64,000 nt of DNA from Nematopogon swammerdamellus. Taxonomy: Eukaryota > Arthropoda > Insecta > Lepidoptera > Adelidae. Positions 16,301 to 23,696 of the stretch are shown here, one piece after another (position 1 is the stretch's first letter; every line of letters begins with the position of its first letter). A program made the position numbers and the translations under genes. Where the stretch lies: NCBI GenBank assembly GCA_946902875.1, contig OX336345.1:20553395-20617394 (forward strand). Reading direction: 5' to 3'. The notes under the pieces were generated by a model. It saw nothing but the letters and a program-made list of their open reading frames with translations. It did not search any database and was not told the origin of the DNA.

Positions 16301-19065
16301 CGCATGACAAGTCGATGCCCAAACGACTCGGGTATCCGCCTCTTAAATCCTGGGCGTGGGACTTCCTTGTTCCCATATGTCGTACGTCCCGTGGTGACTA
16401 TAATCATGCTGAGGCCTAGGAGGTGTTTCATCCGAAAAGGGCATTCCACTATTTATGTTTTCAAGTGAAGTTTCTCTGAGCATAGACTCTGTACTCTATA
16501 TCAAAATATTTTTCAATTATTTAAAAATTTAATAATTAACTATAATTTTTTTTATGTATTCTTTAAATAACACACTTCATCCACTAAAGCTTTTAAGTAT
16601 ACTCTGTTATTAATTATATTCATTTTTAATTAAGTTTCCGGATTAACAGTAGGTTTAAAGACTTACATAAGTCGACGTTTCGCCCGCTACGTCACGGGCA
16701 TCATCAGAAACTGCGGGAGTTCCTGGAGTTCGTGCGGGAGTTTGACGTCTGGTACAACGGACACCAGACGTCGGGTCCAGGAACTCCCGCAGTTTCTGAT
16801 GAAGCCCGTGACGTAGCGGGCGAAACGTCGACTTATGTAAGTCTTTAAACCTACTGTTAATCTGGAAACTTAAAAATGAATACACTTCATCCAATCCAAG
16901 TTCTGACCGCACTCAGGTGTGCTTATGATCACGGACGGACAGTCGAGCGAACGCACCACTGAGCTACCGAGGTTGCCAAAACAGTAGTAACAACAGTTGT
17001 TACTACTGTTTTAGCAACCTCTACATCAGTTACTGATATCTCCATATCTGTTTTATTTTCAGTTCCAACCAGAGCTCTGCGTCGACAATATGGAAGACAA
17101 CGCCATATGGGCGGTGGTCTTTCAGTCTGGAGCCATGACGATCCTCAGTGCCTTCGTCGCTCAGCTCTACGCCAGGAAGAAAGCAGTTATCATGAGCTGT
17201 CTCGTTCTACCCTGTATCAGCGCTGTCTGCGTCCCGCTCATGCCTGACCCCGTATCCGGGGTCCTCGTGTTCTTCGTCTTCACGGCTACTGCTCTTAGCT
17301 CAGGCATCGTGTCTTCGTATTTTGTTGAGCTCTACCCTACATCATACAGGTTAGTATTTTTGCAAACACGGCTTTGCATGAACCGAATTTCATGTGTTTT
17401 AATTTTTGCCAGGAAGGTCGGAATGAATATATAAAGTAAAGTTTGTAAAAATAATTGATTTTTTTCAGGTTTTCTATTTTTTATTATTTGTTGTTATATC
17501 CGCCATAATAAAACATATTATGTGAAAATTTCAACCGGCTACCTATTACGCTTCAAGAGATACGGCCATCGAACGGACGGATGGACGGACAGACAGATAG
17601 ACAGACAGACAGACTGCGTAGGCTTAGTAATAGGCTACTACGGAATACGCAAACCTAAAAATACTCATAACTATAAAAATACACTAACTATAGTTTTATT
17701 GATTCTTTAATACCAAATGTCTAATGATTTTGTTTCAGAGGAATGGTGGCGTGCCTCGGCGTGATGGTGGGAAGACTGAGCGCCTTTTTCGGCATCAACA
17801 TAGTGGGCGTGGTCATTTTCACACACTGCCAAGTGACCTTCTATGCTTGGTCCGTTTTGCTATTCGGTAAGCCGGTACTCCATAATGTCACATTATGTAA
17901 CACAGTGTAACACGATGTAACATTATGTCTCACTATGTAACATAATGTAGCCTATTATGTTCGTTTAGGCTTTTACCACTGTTACACATTGTCGTAATGC
18001 TTTCGGGTACGCGGTATATGACTTAAAGCGAATCACATTCGTCGACGTTTCGTCCCTCGCTCCGGGGACATCGTCAGGACTCGCGGACTGCGACGACTTG
18101 GAGGACACCCAACACGTCGCCCTGTCCCCAGAGCGAGGGACGAAACGTCGACGAATGTGAGTCACTTTCTGTCGCATACTGCGTAACCGAAAACATTACG
18201 ATAATAATGTAACCTAATGTAACATAATGTAACTATTGTTTCCCTGTGGGATACACAGCCACAACGGATCTCCGTGTGCAACGGCTCTGACACGCCTGTG
18301 ATGCCTCTTCCTCTAATGATACTCGAGTTTTGAAAATAATATTGTCAACCTCAAAATCGTTTAATGTACCAATACTTTTCGAAATCAAGTGTAACCTATG
18401 TATGTATGTGTATATATACAGGGTGTCCCCGGACAGGTGTAGTTCCTGTCTTGTAACAAAAGCACTGGTGAATTTTTTTTTAATAGGTATGTGCTTTCAT
18501 TAAAATTTTAGGATTTCCTAACAACCTAAATATGCTACCAATACAGTGTGTGGGCGCCTTTAGACCGCGGGACTGTGTAACGCAAAGCTGAATGGCGCGG
18601 GTCGGGGCGCGAGCGGTACGCGGGCGGGGCGGGCTATCTGTTTGCGTTCACTCGCGTCGCGTCCCGTCCGTATTCCCGCTGCCCGCTGCCCCGCGCCCCG
18701 CGCGCGCCCGATTAGAGCACTAAAACATTACACTACATGAATAACTTTAATAATAAAAACGGTTGAGAACCAAATAAAGGTACGGTTGCGGGATTGCGCA
18801 TGAGAAGCCGATGCTCAAACCACTCGGCCACCCGCCGCTCTTTTTAAATAGGTACGAATTTCACGCGAGCGAAGCCGCAGCAACAGCTAGTAATGTATAT
18901 AATTATTGTTACTCACTTCTTGTGTCTTGTTTTATTGTTGCGCTCAAAGCTAACTGAAAAACCTATACAAAATATAATGTTCTCATAATATATTCTGGTC
19001 TTGTTACAGGCAGCATCGCAGTGGCTTACCACCTCCCGCCAGATAAACCCAACATTTCGAAGTAA
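7306..19065 (+). CDS. SV2-like MFS transporter, ten exons, 511 aa
   Basis: Joining exons 7306-7381, 8697-8858, 9561-9723, 11482-11603, 13704-13948, 14916-15070, 15716-15857, 17063-17349, 17739-17866 and 19010-19065 gives 1536 nt with no internal stop: 511 residues plus TAA. Seen: about 12 hydrophobic spans (near 33-50, 72-90, 99-116, 121-146, 158-182, 199-221, 291-313, 369-391, 396-415, 420-445, 452-473, 474-500), MFS motif A GYLSDTRGRR at 89-98 in the loop between spans 2 and 3, ESPKF at 222-226 after span 6, a long central loop 222-290, and YPTSYRG at 446-452. Known: this layout fits the insect synaptic-vesicle-glycoprotein-2-like / organic solute carriers of the MFS, which move small solutes across cell or vesicle membranes. 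The substrate is not readable. Start: the first ATG precedes an SFEDALNIVG stretch typical of the family N-terminus, with G at -3 and +4. Length is normal for the family. The introns are packed with transposons. Confidence 0.9.
7505..8285 (-). mobile_element. Jockey-like LINE fragment in intron 1
   Basis: The minus strand encodes SVFYRLYHGECPKELHDAIP and HTLSIFPHFGKIYPVNPLF / CESFIYRVANMWNALPP-type tails with frameshifts, and extends farther 5' than other copies (RT thumb region, to about 8285). It is a second subfamily (IYRVANMWNALPPASFP) shared with 37165-37392. It is antisense to the host gene. Confidence 0.8.
8290..8500 (+). mobile_element. LINE-like 3' tail and family C scrap
   Basis: 8300-8410 is an AT-rich tail with TGAATGAATAAATGATTTAA and TTTGATTTGATTTTG, typical of retroposon 3' ends. 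8448-8482 repeats the family C words GACAAGATGCCG.GCTAAA. Confidence 0.45.
8530..8690 (+). mobile_element. SINE family B, second head type
   Basis: The head GTCGGCGCGGTCTTGGCTTG and GAAGTTCGATTGC differs from the main B head, but the following ACGGAAAAATTTACGTGCAT segment is the same. It runs right up to the exon 2 acceptor. Confidence 0.6.
8697..8858 (+). CDS. Transporter exon 2
   Basis: Encodes Gly26 to the first base of Ser80: span 1, the conserved FIVTASTCDLQLT loop and the start of span 2. Acceptor is TCGCAG and donor GTGAGC, phase 1. The last 24 nt of the exon and the donor are the first unit of a 75-bp tandem array that runs on into intron 2. Confidence 0.88.
8835..9118 (+). repeat. 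75-bp tandem repeat, four copies, carrying splice donor
   Basis: Units start at 8835, 8910, 8985 and 9060 (periods 75, 75, 75; the last copy has a 1-bp deletion). Each unit holds the exon 2 end (TTTCATGT) and the donor GTGAGCAC. Only the first copy is used in the transporter model: reading on past the first donor gives a stop within eight codons (TGA at about 8876). Confidence 0.9.
9385..9540 (-). repeat. Unclassified repeat abutting exon 3
   Basis: Inverse copy of 5400-5570. It ends about 20 bp before the exon 3 acceptor, so part of the branch-point region may be repeat-derived. Confidence 0.65.
9561..9723 (+). CDS. Transporter exon 3
   Basis: Encodes the rest of span 2, motif A (GYLSDTRGRR), span 3 and most of span 4, ending two bases into Phe134. 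Acceptor is ATTTTTAG and donor GTGAGC, phase 2. The motif A residues G89, D93, G96, R97 and R98 are all present, as expected for a working MFS carrier. Confidence 0.9.
9745..10035 (-). mobile_element. MINE-like repeat in intron 3
   Basis: Starts 22 bp after the exon 3 donor with the same CCGTACGGAAGCCTATTACT end; contains TTGAAATTTTCACAGAATAT and the GATGGCGCCACAGGCTTTTA stretch seen also at 27900-27945 and 42955-42985. Confidence 0.7.
10045..10345 (-). mobile_element. SINE A fragment joined to SINE C fragment
   Basis: 10045-10232 is family A minus strand (ACATCCGTGATGTCAGCCC ... GAACTGGACGGAAAACAC). 10235-10345 is the family C head, minus strand (AGTCGCCTTTTACGACATAC ... CCGGCCCCACACGGTAC). 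A further A scrap lies at 10395-10465. Confidence 0.65.
10690..10975 (-). mobile_element. SINE family B, second head type
   Basis: The minus strand has the head GGTCGGCGCGGTCTTGGTTT, box B-like GAGGTTCGATTTC, then the shared body ending near AACTGTTCTCTCCCCTAGT. Confidence 0.7.
10980..11480. other. Degenerate ATGTA-rich tract and GC-rich palindrome
   Basis: 10990-11140 is a degenerate TATGTA/TGTACT-rich simple repeat. 11200-11248 is almost pure G/C (CGCCGCCGCGCCGCCGCCGG and its complement) and could form a strong hairpin in the intron 3 transcript. The remainder to exon 4 is unassigned. Confidence 0.5.
11482..11603 (+). CDS. Transporter exon 4
   Basis: Encodes residues 134-174 (SCAANAATYTLLGECCPAAV onward) and the first base of Leu175: the end of span 4, the short cytosolic loop with R155/R157, and span 5. 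Acceptor is GTCCCCAG and donor GTTAGT, phase 1. A 917-bp foldback element starts 17 bp after the exon end. Confidence 0.87.
11620..12536. mobile_element. 917-bp foldback DNA element (IS630/Tc1-mariner-like ends)
   Basis: Ends CAGGGTGTTCGG / CCGAACATCCTG are flanked by TA on both sides. The arms continue inward for about 220 bp (CCTATGACACC, CACGTGGTATCGAGAT, TTCGTTCTGATACAATCAT in the opposite arm), and an inner inverted pair surrounds GTATGTCACATGTCATACAA. No transposase, so a non-autonomous foldback/MITE. It lies in intron 4. Confidence 0.85.
12598..12790 (-). mobile_element. MINE-like fragment
   Basis: The end GGTTTCCGTACCCCGTACGG and the GAACCGTAATAGGTAGCC and ACAGAATACTGTGTTATTAT words are present. 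12790-13000 is AT-rich and unassigned. Confidence 0.6.
13005..13236 (-). mobile_element. SINE family B
   Basis: Minus-strand head GCGGGTGGCCGAGTGGTTTG (box A) and GAGGTTCGAATTC (box B), then TCTGACGAAAAAATTTACGT and the body up to ACCAACCCAGTGGG. Confidence 0.8.
13330..13655 (+). mobile_element. SINE-like family C with target-site repeats
   Basis: Runs from TACCGTGTGGGG to a TATGTATATGTATGTAT tail. It is flanked by ATCGATGATTAACTA (about 13314) and ATCGATGATTCTAACTA (about 13656), a 15-17 bp direct repeat that supports retroposition. Confidence 0.8.
13704..13948 (+). CDS. Transporter exon 5
   Basis: Encodes Leu175 to Pro256: the luminal loop, FRPWRL, span 6, ESPKF at 222-226 and the start of the central cytosolic loop (VEVLSKIYSINKG). 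Acceptor is TTTCCAG and donor GTAAGC, phase 0. A family C retroposon with matching flanking repeats ends about 45 bp upstream of the acceptor. Confidence 0.9.
13975..14187 (+). mobile_element. Family D repeat fragment
   Basis: Words CATCGTAGCTCCCAAACGGA, CCGATTTGGATGCGGTTTT, GCTGGTTTAATCGGGATGG and AAAAAGTGGACCGATTTGCA are shared with 21513-21900, 30415-30660, 45560-45760, 56690-56790 and 62620-62690. Confidence 0.65.
14190..14508 (+). mobile_element. SINE C head joined to SINE A
   Basis: 14190-14272 is the family C head (TGAGGCCGGTACTT ... GTCGTAAAAGGCGACTAAGG). 14275-14508 is the family A body and tail (TTACTAGGTGGTAGGG ... TAGCCAACCGTGTCAG + A-tail). The same C-A join occurs at 42635-42945. 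Confidence 0.7.
14590..14900. mobile_element. SINE A tail scrap and family D MITE
   Basis: 14590-14650 is a second family A tail. 14655-14800 has outward inverted ends AAAAACCGGTCCGG / CCGGCCGCTTTTTT, like the D-type MITE at 45355-45510. Confidence 0.5.
14916..15070 (+). CDS. Transporter exon 6
   Basis: Encodes residues 257-307 and two bases of Thr308: the rest of the hydrophilic central loop, then LFRPPMLVTTVKLYFLLSVI (most of span 7). Acceptor is TTTCCAG and donor GTAAGT, phase 2. No initiator-led ORF marks this exon; it was found by phase and similarity of layout. Confidence 0.88.
15090..15420. other. Degraded repeat in intron 6
   Basis: Contains GCGGCTCCGCCCGC-type words and a short CAGACAGACAGACAG run (15352-15382), resembling decayed LINE/Helitron sequence; not assignable. 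Confidence 0.35.
15500..15675 (+). mobile_element. SINE family A, 5'-truncated, upstream of exon 7
   Basis: Runs from GTCGGTCGAAACGGCTATGT to GTGTCAGTTTCCATAAAAAA. The tail ends about 45 bp before the exon 7 acceptor. Confidence 0.8.
15716..15857 (+). CDS. Transporter exon 7 (hidden by ORF scans)
   Basis: Exon 6 ends in phase 2 and exon 8 starts in phase 0, so an exon of length 1 mod 3 was required. This 142-nt stretch is open and encodes NNSFCIWFPRIFT, the end of span 7, then a luminal loop with paired-looking cysteines (HTLCSLL) and an NRT sequon, as family members have. Acceptor is GCTTGCAG; donor GAG|GTACTG is weak. A family A SINE ends about 45 bp upstream, so the polypyrimidine tract directly follows the SINE A-tail. 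Confidence 0.82.
15945..16345 (-). mobile_element. SINE family B, near full length
   Basis: On the minus strand: head GGCGGATACCCGAGTCGTTT, box B GAGGTTCGGATGC, body and a 3' end at TAAGCCACCCATACCTGATT. The tRNA-like boxes are mutated. Confidence 0.8.
16345..16619. other. Unassigned intron 7 sequence
   Basis: AT-rich, no repeat family recognised. Confidence 0.35.
16671..16707 (-). ncRNA. Hammerhead-ribozyme-like motif, mirrored copy
   Basis: The minus strand reads CTGATGA, T, GCCCG...CGGGC, GAAA, CGTC. It has the same core as 16796-16829, differing in the extra base after CTGATGA. Confidence 0.4.
16796..16829 (+). ncRNA. Hammerhead-ribozyme-like motif
   Basis: CTGATGA, one extra base, a 5-bp stem GCCCG/CGGGC with loop TGACGTAG, then GAAA and CGTC. 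This is the order of the hammerhead core, with ACGT as a minimal stem III and GTC as possible cleavage triplet. A mirrored copy lies at 16671-16707 (minus). Stem I pairing is weak, so activity is uncertain. Confidence 0.4.
16885..17025 (-). mobile_element. SINE A head next to a hairpin
   Basis: 16885-16975 is a minus-strand family A head (GAGCTACCGAGG is the complement of CCTCGGTAGCTC). 16970-17025 is an inverted repeat (GAGGTTGCCAAAACAGTAGT / ACTACTGTTTTAGCAACCTC) that ends 38 bp before exon 8. Confidence 0.6.
17063..17349 (+). CDS. Transporter exon 8
   Basis: Encodes residues 356-450 and two bases of Arg451: FQPELCVDN (luminal cysteine), spans 8 to 10, and VELYPTSY. Acceptor is TATTTTCAG and donor GTTAGT, phase 2. 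This is the longest exon and the best single piece for a homology search. Confidence 0.92.
17460..17665 (+). mobile_element. MINE-like fragment
   Basis: Has GTGAAAATTTCAACCGGCTA, CTTCAAGAGATACGGCC, a (GGAC/AGAC)n run and the end GCGTAGGCTTAGTAATAGGC. It lies in intron 8. Confidence 0.7.
17739..17866 (+). CDS. Transporter exon 9
   Basis: Encodes Arg451 to the first base of Gly494: RGMVACLGVMVGRLSAFFGI (span 11) and most of span 12. Acceptor is TGTTTCAG and donor GTAAGC, phase 1. The conserved PTxxR pair of the family is rebuilt across the exon 8/9 junction. Confidence 0.9.
17884..18240. repeat. TAACATAATG minisatellite split by a foldback
   Basis: Degenerate ATGTAACAT(T/A)ATG units at 17884-17960 resume at 18205-18235. 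Between them (17993-18205) is an inverted repeat whose arms hold CACATTCGTCGACGTTTCGT. Confidence 0.6.
18041..18077 (-). ncRNA. Hammerhead-like motif in intron 9
   Basis: The minus strand has CTGACGA, T, stem GTCCC/GGGAC, GAAA and CGTC; GTC before CTGACGA can pair with GAC after the GTC triplet. The opposite arm (18121-18160) keeps the GAAACGTC half but has lost CTGACGA. Confidence 0.4.
18418..18770. mobile_element. MITE-like segment with GC-rich core
   Basis: Begins TATACAGGGTGTCCC (Tc1/mariner-like end after TA). A G/C-rich core lies at 18535-18712, AT-rich outside. No matching right end was found, so it is probably truncated. Confidence 0.5.
18783..18895. mobile_element. SINE B head scrap and Helitron-like 3' end
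   Basis: 18783-18838 is a minus-strand B head (CGGCGGGTGGCCGAGTGGTT). 18858-18893 reads CACGCGAGCGAAGCCGCAGC ... AGCTAGT, the usual lepidopteran Helitron terminus. Confidence 0.55.
19010..19065 (+). CDS. Transporter exon 10 and stop
   Basis: Encodes Gly494 to Lys511 and the TAA stop: the end of span 12 (SIAVAYHL) and a short polar tail PPDKPNISK. Acceptor is CTTGTTACAG. Confidence 0.88.
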
Positions 19066-19452
19066 ATGCGAATATATTTAGAACTAAATGTTTCTTTAAA
19101 ATCTTGGATGTATACTCAAACATTAAGTAGTTAGTAAGTTGACAGACTGTAATAATGTTCAGTTATACATATGTATATGATAGGTACTATTGTTTCATAC
19201 TTTTGTACATAATGAGTAGATAACATTTAAGAGTAATTCGAAAACGAATGAAATTTTTCAACTTTGATATTATAATGGTTTTAAGTTTACACTGTTATTC
19301 TATTATACGATTTTAAAATTAGGATAATAATTTGAATTTTTTTACGGAGAATGTGACTTACCTAAGTAAATCGTTTTAACATCGACATTAAGTAAGTCAC
19401 ATCCACTGTTAATCCGTAAACAATTTAAAATGTGTATCTATACATAAATAAA
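19066..19452 (+). other. 3' UTR and candidate poly(A) signal of the transporter
   Basis: AT-rich non-repeat sequence after the stop; the first AATAAA is at 19447-19452. An imperfect inverted repeat around GTGACTTAC / GTAAGTCAC spans 19349-19420. The signal sits at the edge of a Helitron-like end (to 19602), so the real cleavage site may lie earlier. Confidence 0.4.
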
Positions 19453-19469
19453 AATTTAATGCTCTTCGT

Positions 19470-19602
19470 TGGTAAGTGCAGCACTTGAGAACGGCTGGAC
19501 CGATTTGGTTATTTTTTTTAAGTTCGTAATATAAATAAGGTTTTAAGGGAGTTTGAGCTGTGAGTAAAAAGTCACTCGAAGCGAAGCCGCGGAAAAAGCT
19601 AG
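19470..19602 (+). mobile_element. Helitron-like 3' end
   Basis: ACGGCTGGACCGATTTGG followed by CTCGAAGCGAAGCCGCGG and a CTAG end. Similar ends lie at 39750-39800, 18893 and 33162-33200 (minus). Confidence 0.55.
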
Positions 19603-19611
19603 TGCCTATAT

Positions 19612-20028
19612 AATAAAAACCGGCCAAGTGCGAGTCGAACTCGCGCACCGAGGGTTCCGTATCGCCATGTCATGGTCACCGCCACTCACGCCATCTATGG
19701 CGTGTTTATGAAATGCTTAATATTAGTTAAAATTCATGATTAGTTAAAATGCTTAATAGTCTTTTCGGTAGATGGCGCGCCCGCATACACTTTTTATTTT
19801 CTTCTATGGGAACCCCGTGATTTTTTTTTTCTTATTTTTATTATTTGTTGTTATGTTGGCTATACTTAATAATAATAAGACATATTATGTGAAAATTTCA
19901 ACTGGCTACCTATTACCGTTCATGAGATACAGCAATCGGACAGACACAGACAGACAGACAGACAGACAGACAGGCGGCGTAGGCTTAGTAATAGGGTCCC
20001 GTACCGGATACGGAACCCTAATAACTTT
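19612..20028 (+). mobile_element. MINE-like repeat, full length
   Basis: From AAAACCGGCCAAGTGCGAG to CCGGATACGGAACCCTAA, with CGCCATCTATGGCG, TTCGGTAGATGGCGCGC and a (GACA)n run. It is a reference copy for the family in this window. Confidence 0.85.
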
Positions 20029-20029
20029 T

Positions 20030-20337
20030 CTGTGGAAACACTTGGCGTGTGGCCACCCGACACAAGGACCTTCGGAAACGACCTAGGAGTCGAAAATGAC
20101 CTAAGCTCCTTATCGATAAGTCTGGTGGTCGACGCGCGAAGTCTTTCTTCTTTCAGCGAATAGGGTTAGATTTAAAGGGGCAACGCTGCCAGCGTATTGG
20201 GCACTGTGGCGGAGTCGGCTGAGTTGGACGAAATATTTTACTTACAGTAAGAGTTTATGTAATTGTTTAGTTATTTATTAGGTTAATTTTATTTAATTCG
20301 TTTTACTCATTATGTAACTTGTTTTACTATTCCATAT
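20030..20337. other. Unassigned sequence
   Basis: No repeat, ORF or RNA signal recognised. Confidence 0.35.
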
Positions 20338-20792
20338 ATACAGAGTGTTAAAACGGCGAGTACATAAATTTTTCGCCAGCGCAATCCTCATTTTTTTCCT
20401 AGACAAAAAAGCAAATAAAGTTTTTCTCTAAGTGTCTAGTTTTCGAGATATGAATTTTTGAAATGTATGTTTTCGTCTAGTGTAATTTAACGCGTTGTTG
20501 CCGCTTCGCACCCTCCGCCTGCCGACCTCCAGTCCTCCACTCACAAAGCTTACCCCCGCCCCTCTCGCCAACACCTCCGTCCGAGGCGCTCACGTCTCAT
20601 CCGCTCTTCCCCCCTCCGCGCCGCCCTATTGTCATTAGATCATTTTTACACTAAAATAATCAATTAGTTTGTATGAAAATTTTACTTCTTATTTAAAGGG
20701 AATTCAGAAAAAAATTATTTGACTTTTTTGTTACTCTTGATCCCAATAATCATTTCCTAAATTTAATGTACTCGCCGTTTTTACACTCTGTT
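20338..20792. mobile_element. MITE with TA-flanked ends and GC-rich core
   Basis: Ends ACAGAGTGTTAAAACGGCGA and TCGCCGTTTTTACACTCTG are inverted. The core at 20490-20635 is C-rich (CCTCCGCCTGCCGACCTCC) between AT-rich arms. No coding region. Confidence 0.75.
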
Positions 20793-20809
20793 TATAACTA
20801 ATCGTCAAC

Positions 20810-21478
20810 AAAAATAGCAGTCACATTGGCTGGTTTTAAATATATTTTTTTCTATTACCTTCAAAGACCGTTGTTATTTAACATTGGATCGACTTTGTAA
20901 GAAAAAAAAAATATCGAGAATAAATAATTTTTCACATTTTTACGACTGAGCAAATCATTATAACAACAAAACGTAAAATGCTCTGCTCAAGTTTAGAGAA
21001 CACGATATGCCACAACATCAACGTTCTTTCATTGACTTGTTCTTTTCGAACCGTATTCCGATTTCGAAATTCGAAATTTGAGCCACGTATTTCTTGCATC
21101 GTGATTATCTTTTCGTATTAACAAAATTAGCCTGAATGGGTGCACCTAACACGCTATTCAACGAAATGCATTTACATAACTAACGAAAGCTCATTTTTTG
21201 AATCGAAAGAATAATGTAAGTATATAAAGCGGAGTGCGCGCAAAGGAATTCTGATTTTGAAATTGAAATCATATTACGAAAATGTACGAAGGAAATGAAG
21301 GTTACCTACCTGAGTAAGAACACACATATACCTAGAACAATTTAGAAGAGAAAATTGTTCGTCTCTTTACCTCTTTATTTCTGTCTTCTATAAGATGGTT
21401 TAGTAGATATTATTTTAGACCGAGCAAAGGAGACGGGCTGCACCGAGAAATTTCTACATGGTAATTCAAGAGCTATCC
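20810..21478. other. AT-rich unassigned sequence
   Basis: About 670 bp with no recognised repeat and only short random ORFs. Confidence 0.4.
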
Positions 21479-21900
21479 ACACTGAGTCCTACTCGCACTT
21501 GGCCGGTTTTTTTAACCCCCGACCTTGGAGAAACCCCCGACGCAAAAATAATGGTGTTATAAGTTTAACGTGTGTGTATATGTGTGTAAATGGGTGTGTC
21601 TGACTGTGGCATCGTAGCTCCCAAACGGATGGACCGATTTGGATACAGTTTTTTAAATTAGAAAACTGGTTTAATGTGGATGGTTTTTAGCTATGTTTGT
21701 AATAAAGTAATCAAAAATTGTATTATCTTAAAAAGTGGACCGATTTGCATTCGGTTAAAAAAAAACTTGAAATATTATTACAAATAAAAAAAAAACCCGA
21801 TTTCCGTTTACTTACTTTTATATTTACTTACGTACTTTCCGTAAACGGAAATTATTTTTGACCTTTTATGGGTCGGGGGTTTTTAATTTTTTTTAATTTA
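21478..21900 (+). mobile_element. MINE scrap followed by family D MITE
   Basis: 21478-21512 is CTACTCGCACTTGGCCGG. 21513-21900 carries CCCCCGACGCAAAAATAATG, the CATCGTAGCTCCCAAACGGA block and an inner hairpin TTTCCGTTTACTTAC / GTAAACGGAAAT. Confidence 0.65.
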
Positions 21901-21932
21901 ACCTTTTTAAGTAAAGCTAAATCATCCGTCTA

Positions 21933-21937
<5 letters not shown>

Positions 21938-21997
<60 letters not shown>

Positions 21998-22001
21998 TCT
22001 C
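21938..22001. repeat. (CT)n microsatellite
   Basis: About 32 CT units, interrupted once by TATC. Confidence 0.95.
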
Positions 22002-22019
22002 TGTCTTCTAATTAACTGT

Positions 22020-22590
22020 TTTAATGTCGGGTGTCTAGCTAGAGCGCCGTACTTCTGCTAAAATTTCCGAAAGAAAAGGGTGACTCCGAGTTCACAGTTT
22101 GACCGACTTCGGTACGGTCTATTACTCCAAAACGCAAAGTTTTGACATCTAGAACAGCAGCATTCTTTAAGCGAACTCTTCCCAATTTCCGGATATCAAC
22201 GGCGAACAAATTCCGAAACAGACGCGCTTTGTCTACTGGTACACGGGCTAGGAGGGCATAGGGACAAAAGTGCGTTCTCGAATTTCCAACCAAAAACTTT
22301 CCCTTTCAACGCGCCGCCGCGGCGGGCGTCGCGTCGCGCGCTCCGCTTTCAAAGCGCAAAGAATTCCAGAATAAATTATTGCGTCTAATATAAGCCGCTT
22401 TGTGTACAAAATATTTTGACACTGCTCGCGGGCTCCGTGATATTTGGCAATTTACTCGGATGAAGCATTTTATCTTCAGTATTATGCCATTCATTTTTGT
22501 GATGTACAACTGAACAACTGAGCGCCTAAAAACCAATGAACGATCTTTACATTTGGAATTAGGTGTTATTGTGAGGAATCCGTAAAACTC
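22020..22590. other. Possibly single-copy stretch, no recognised gene
   Basis: About 570 bp without repeat words. Minus-strand ORF 22039-22293 (84 aa, VDIRKLGRVRLKNAAVLDVK) has mixed protein-like composition but no known motif, no splice evidence and no partner exon. An unidentified exon is possible. Confidence 0.3.
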
Positions 22591-22609
22591 AACATTTTTT
22601 TTTTCATTT

Positions 22610-22945
22610 TCTTTTTTTTATGGAAACTGGGACGCTTGGTCACATCACCTACAACATCCGTGATGTCAGATCATAACACCGGATGAACTAGGTGCCATGT
22701 CAGTGCTTCCCTTCATTTCATGTCGGCTACACTGAACTGGACGGAAAAACCGACGTTTCATTCAGTGCGGTGGTACCAACCCGGCCGGGATAAACCTACC
22801 ACCTAGTAAGGTGAGAAGGGAAGGGACCTACAGTTTAACGTCGAATCCGAACCACGGACAGCATCCAACAATCGAGCGGTCATCCATCCAAGAACTGACC
22901 GCGCTCAGCGACCGCTCCACTGAGCTACCGAGGCTGACAAACCTT
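22610..22945 (-). mobile_element. SINE family A, near full length
   Basis: Minus-strand head GCCTCGGTAGCTCAGTGGAG, box C remnant, GGTTCGGATTCGACG, body and CATCACGGATGTTGTAGGTG tail. Confidence 0.8.
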
Positions 22946-23205
22946 GACAACCTGACTACCTTTTAGTACATGAAGATAACACATTTCGGTATTTCCGAAA
23001 TGTTTTATTCTACTAATGATTATAGCAAAAAATCTGTAACGCCCTAACGTCTCTATCTATTTTGAGAACTTATAATATATTTGTATTTCTTATATATAAC
23101 GAGCCCTTTTCATTGATAGGTCGTCACATGATGAACTTGAATTTTTTTCAATTTTCTAATTTGTCCCCCAAAATTGACCCCTAAAATTTATTCCCAAAAT
23201 ATAAG
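22945..23205. other. AT-rich unassigned sequence
   Basis: Nothing recognised. Confidence 0.35.
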
Positions 23206-23395
23206 TTCGTTCATTTACTATATACGTCCGTGATTGGGTCATCAAACTCTGCGTATTACCAAATTTAATATTTGTTTCGTCTCAGTAGATTCGGAGAAAA
23301 TGAGCTGTGACAGACGGAGAGACAGACAAACAGACACGAGAGTGATCCTATAATGGTTCCGTTTTTTCATCTTTTTTAAGGTACGGAACCCTAAA
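23205..23395 (+). mobile_element. Repeat family E
   Basis: GTGATTGGGTCATCAAACTC, GAGCTGTGACAGACGGAGAG, CACGAGAGTGATCCTATAAT and GGTACGGAACCCTAAAA match the split copy at 6190-6533. A 12-bp inverted repeat (AACTTGTCACAC / GTGTGACAAGTT) follows at 23427-23462. Confidence 0.65.
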
Positions 23396-23696
23396 AAACA
23401 AATAGAGAAGTGGTTATGATGTTAAACTTGTCACACGTGTAACCCTTAAGTGTGACAAGTTACGTGTGAAAAATAGTTAATTTGTGAATTATTTTGCATG
23501 AGAGCTTATATATTTTTTTTTCTAGAAGTTGGAACCTTTCTAGATCTACTAATGTCAAAGTTCGATAGATCTCCAAAAAAAAATAATATTACAACAATAA
23601 TAATTAGACTTCAGATCGACGGATTAAAATGTCCACATTATTGTTGTCTTCAAAAAACGGTAACAGTCAAATTTTAGGGTTTTTGTTTATTGAAAG

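Larger units (their letters stand above)
16619..16880. mobile_element. Inverted repeat made of two retroelement termini
   Basis: Arms of about 105 bp (TTCATTTTTAA ... GTAGGTTTAAAGACTTACAT ... GTCGACGTTTCGCCCGC) mirror each other around GACGTCTGGTACAACGG. Each arm carries the CTGATGA...GAAACGTC motif. Known: Penelope-like elements have terminal repeats with this GAAACGTC signature; that assignment here is inference. Confidence 0.6.

Noticed and set aside
22039..22293. Host gene on the minus strand (84 aa ORF)
   Set aside because: Composition is plausible but nothing recognisable and no flanking exon; not called.
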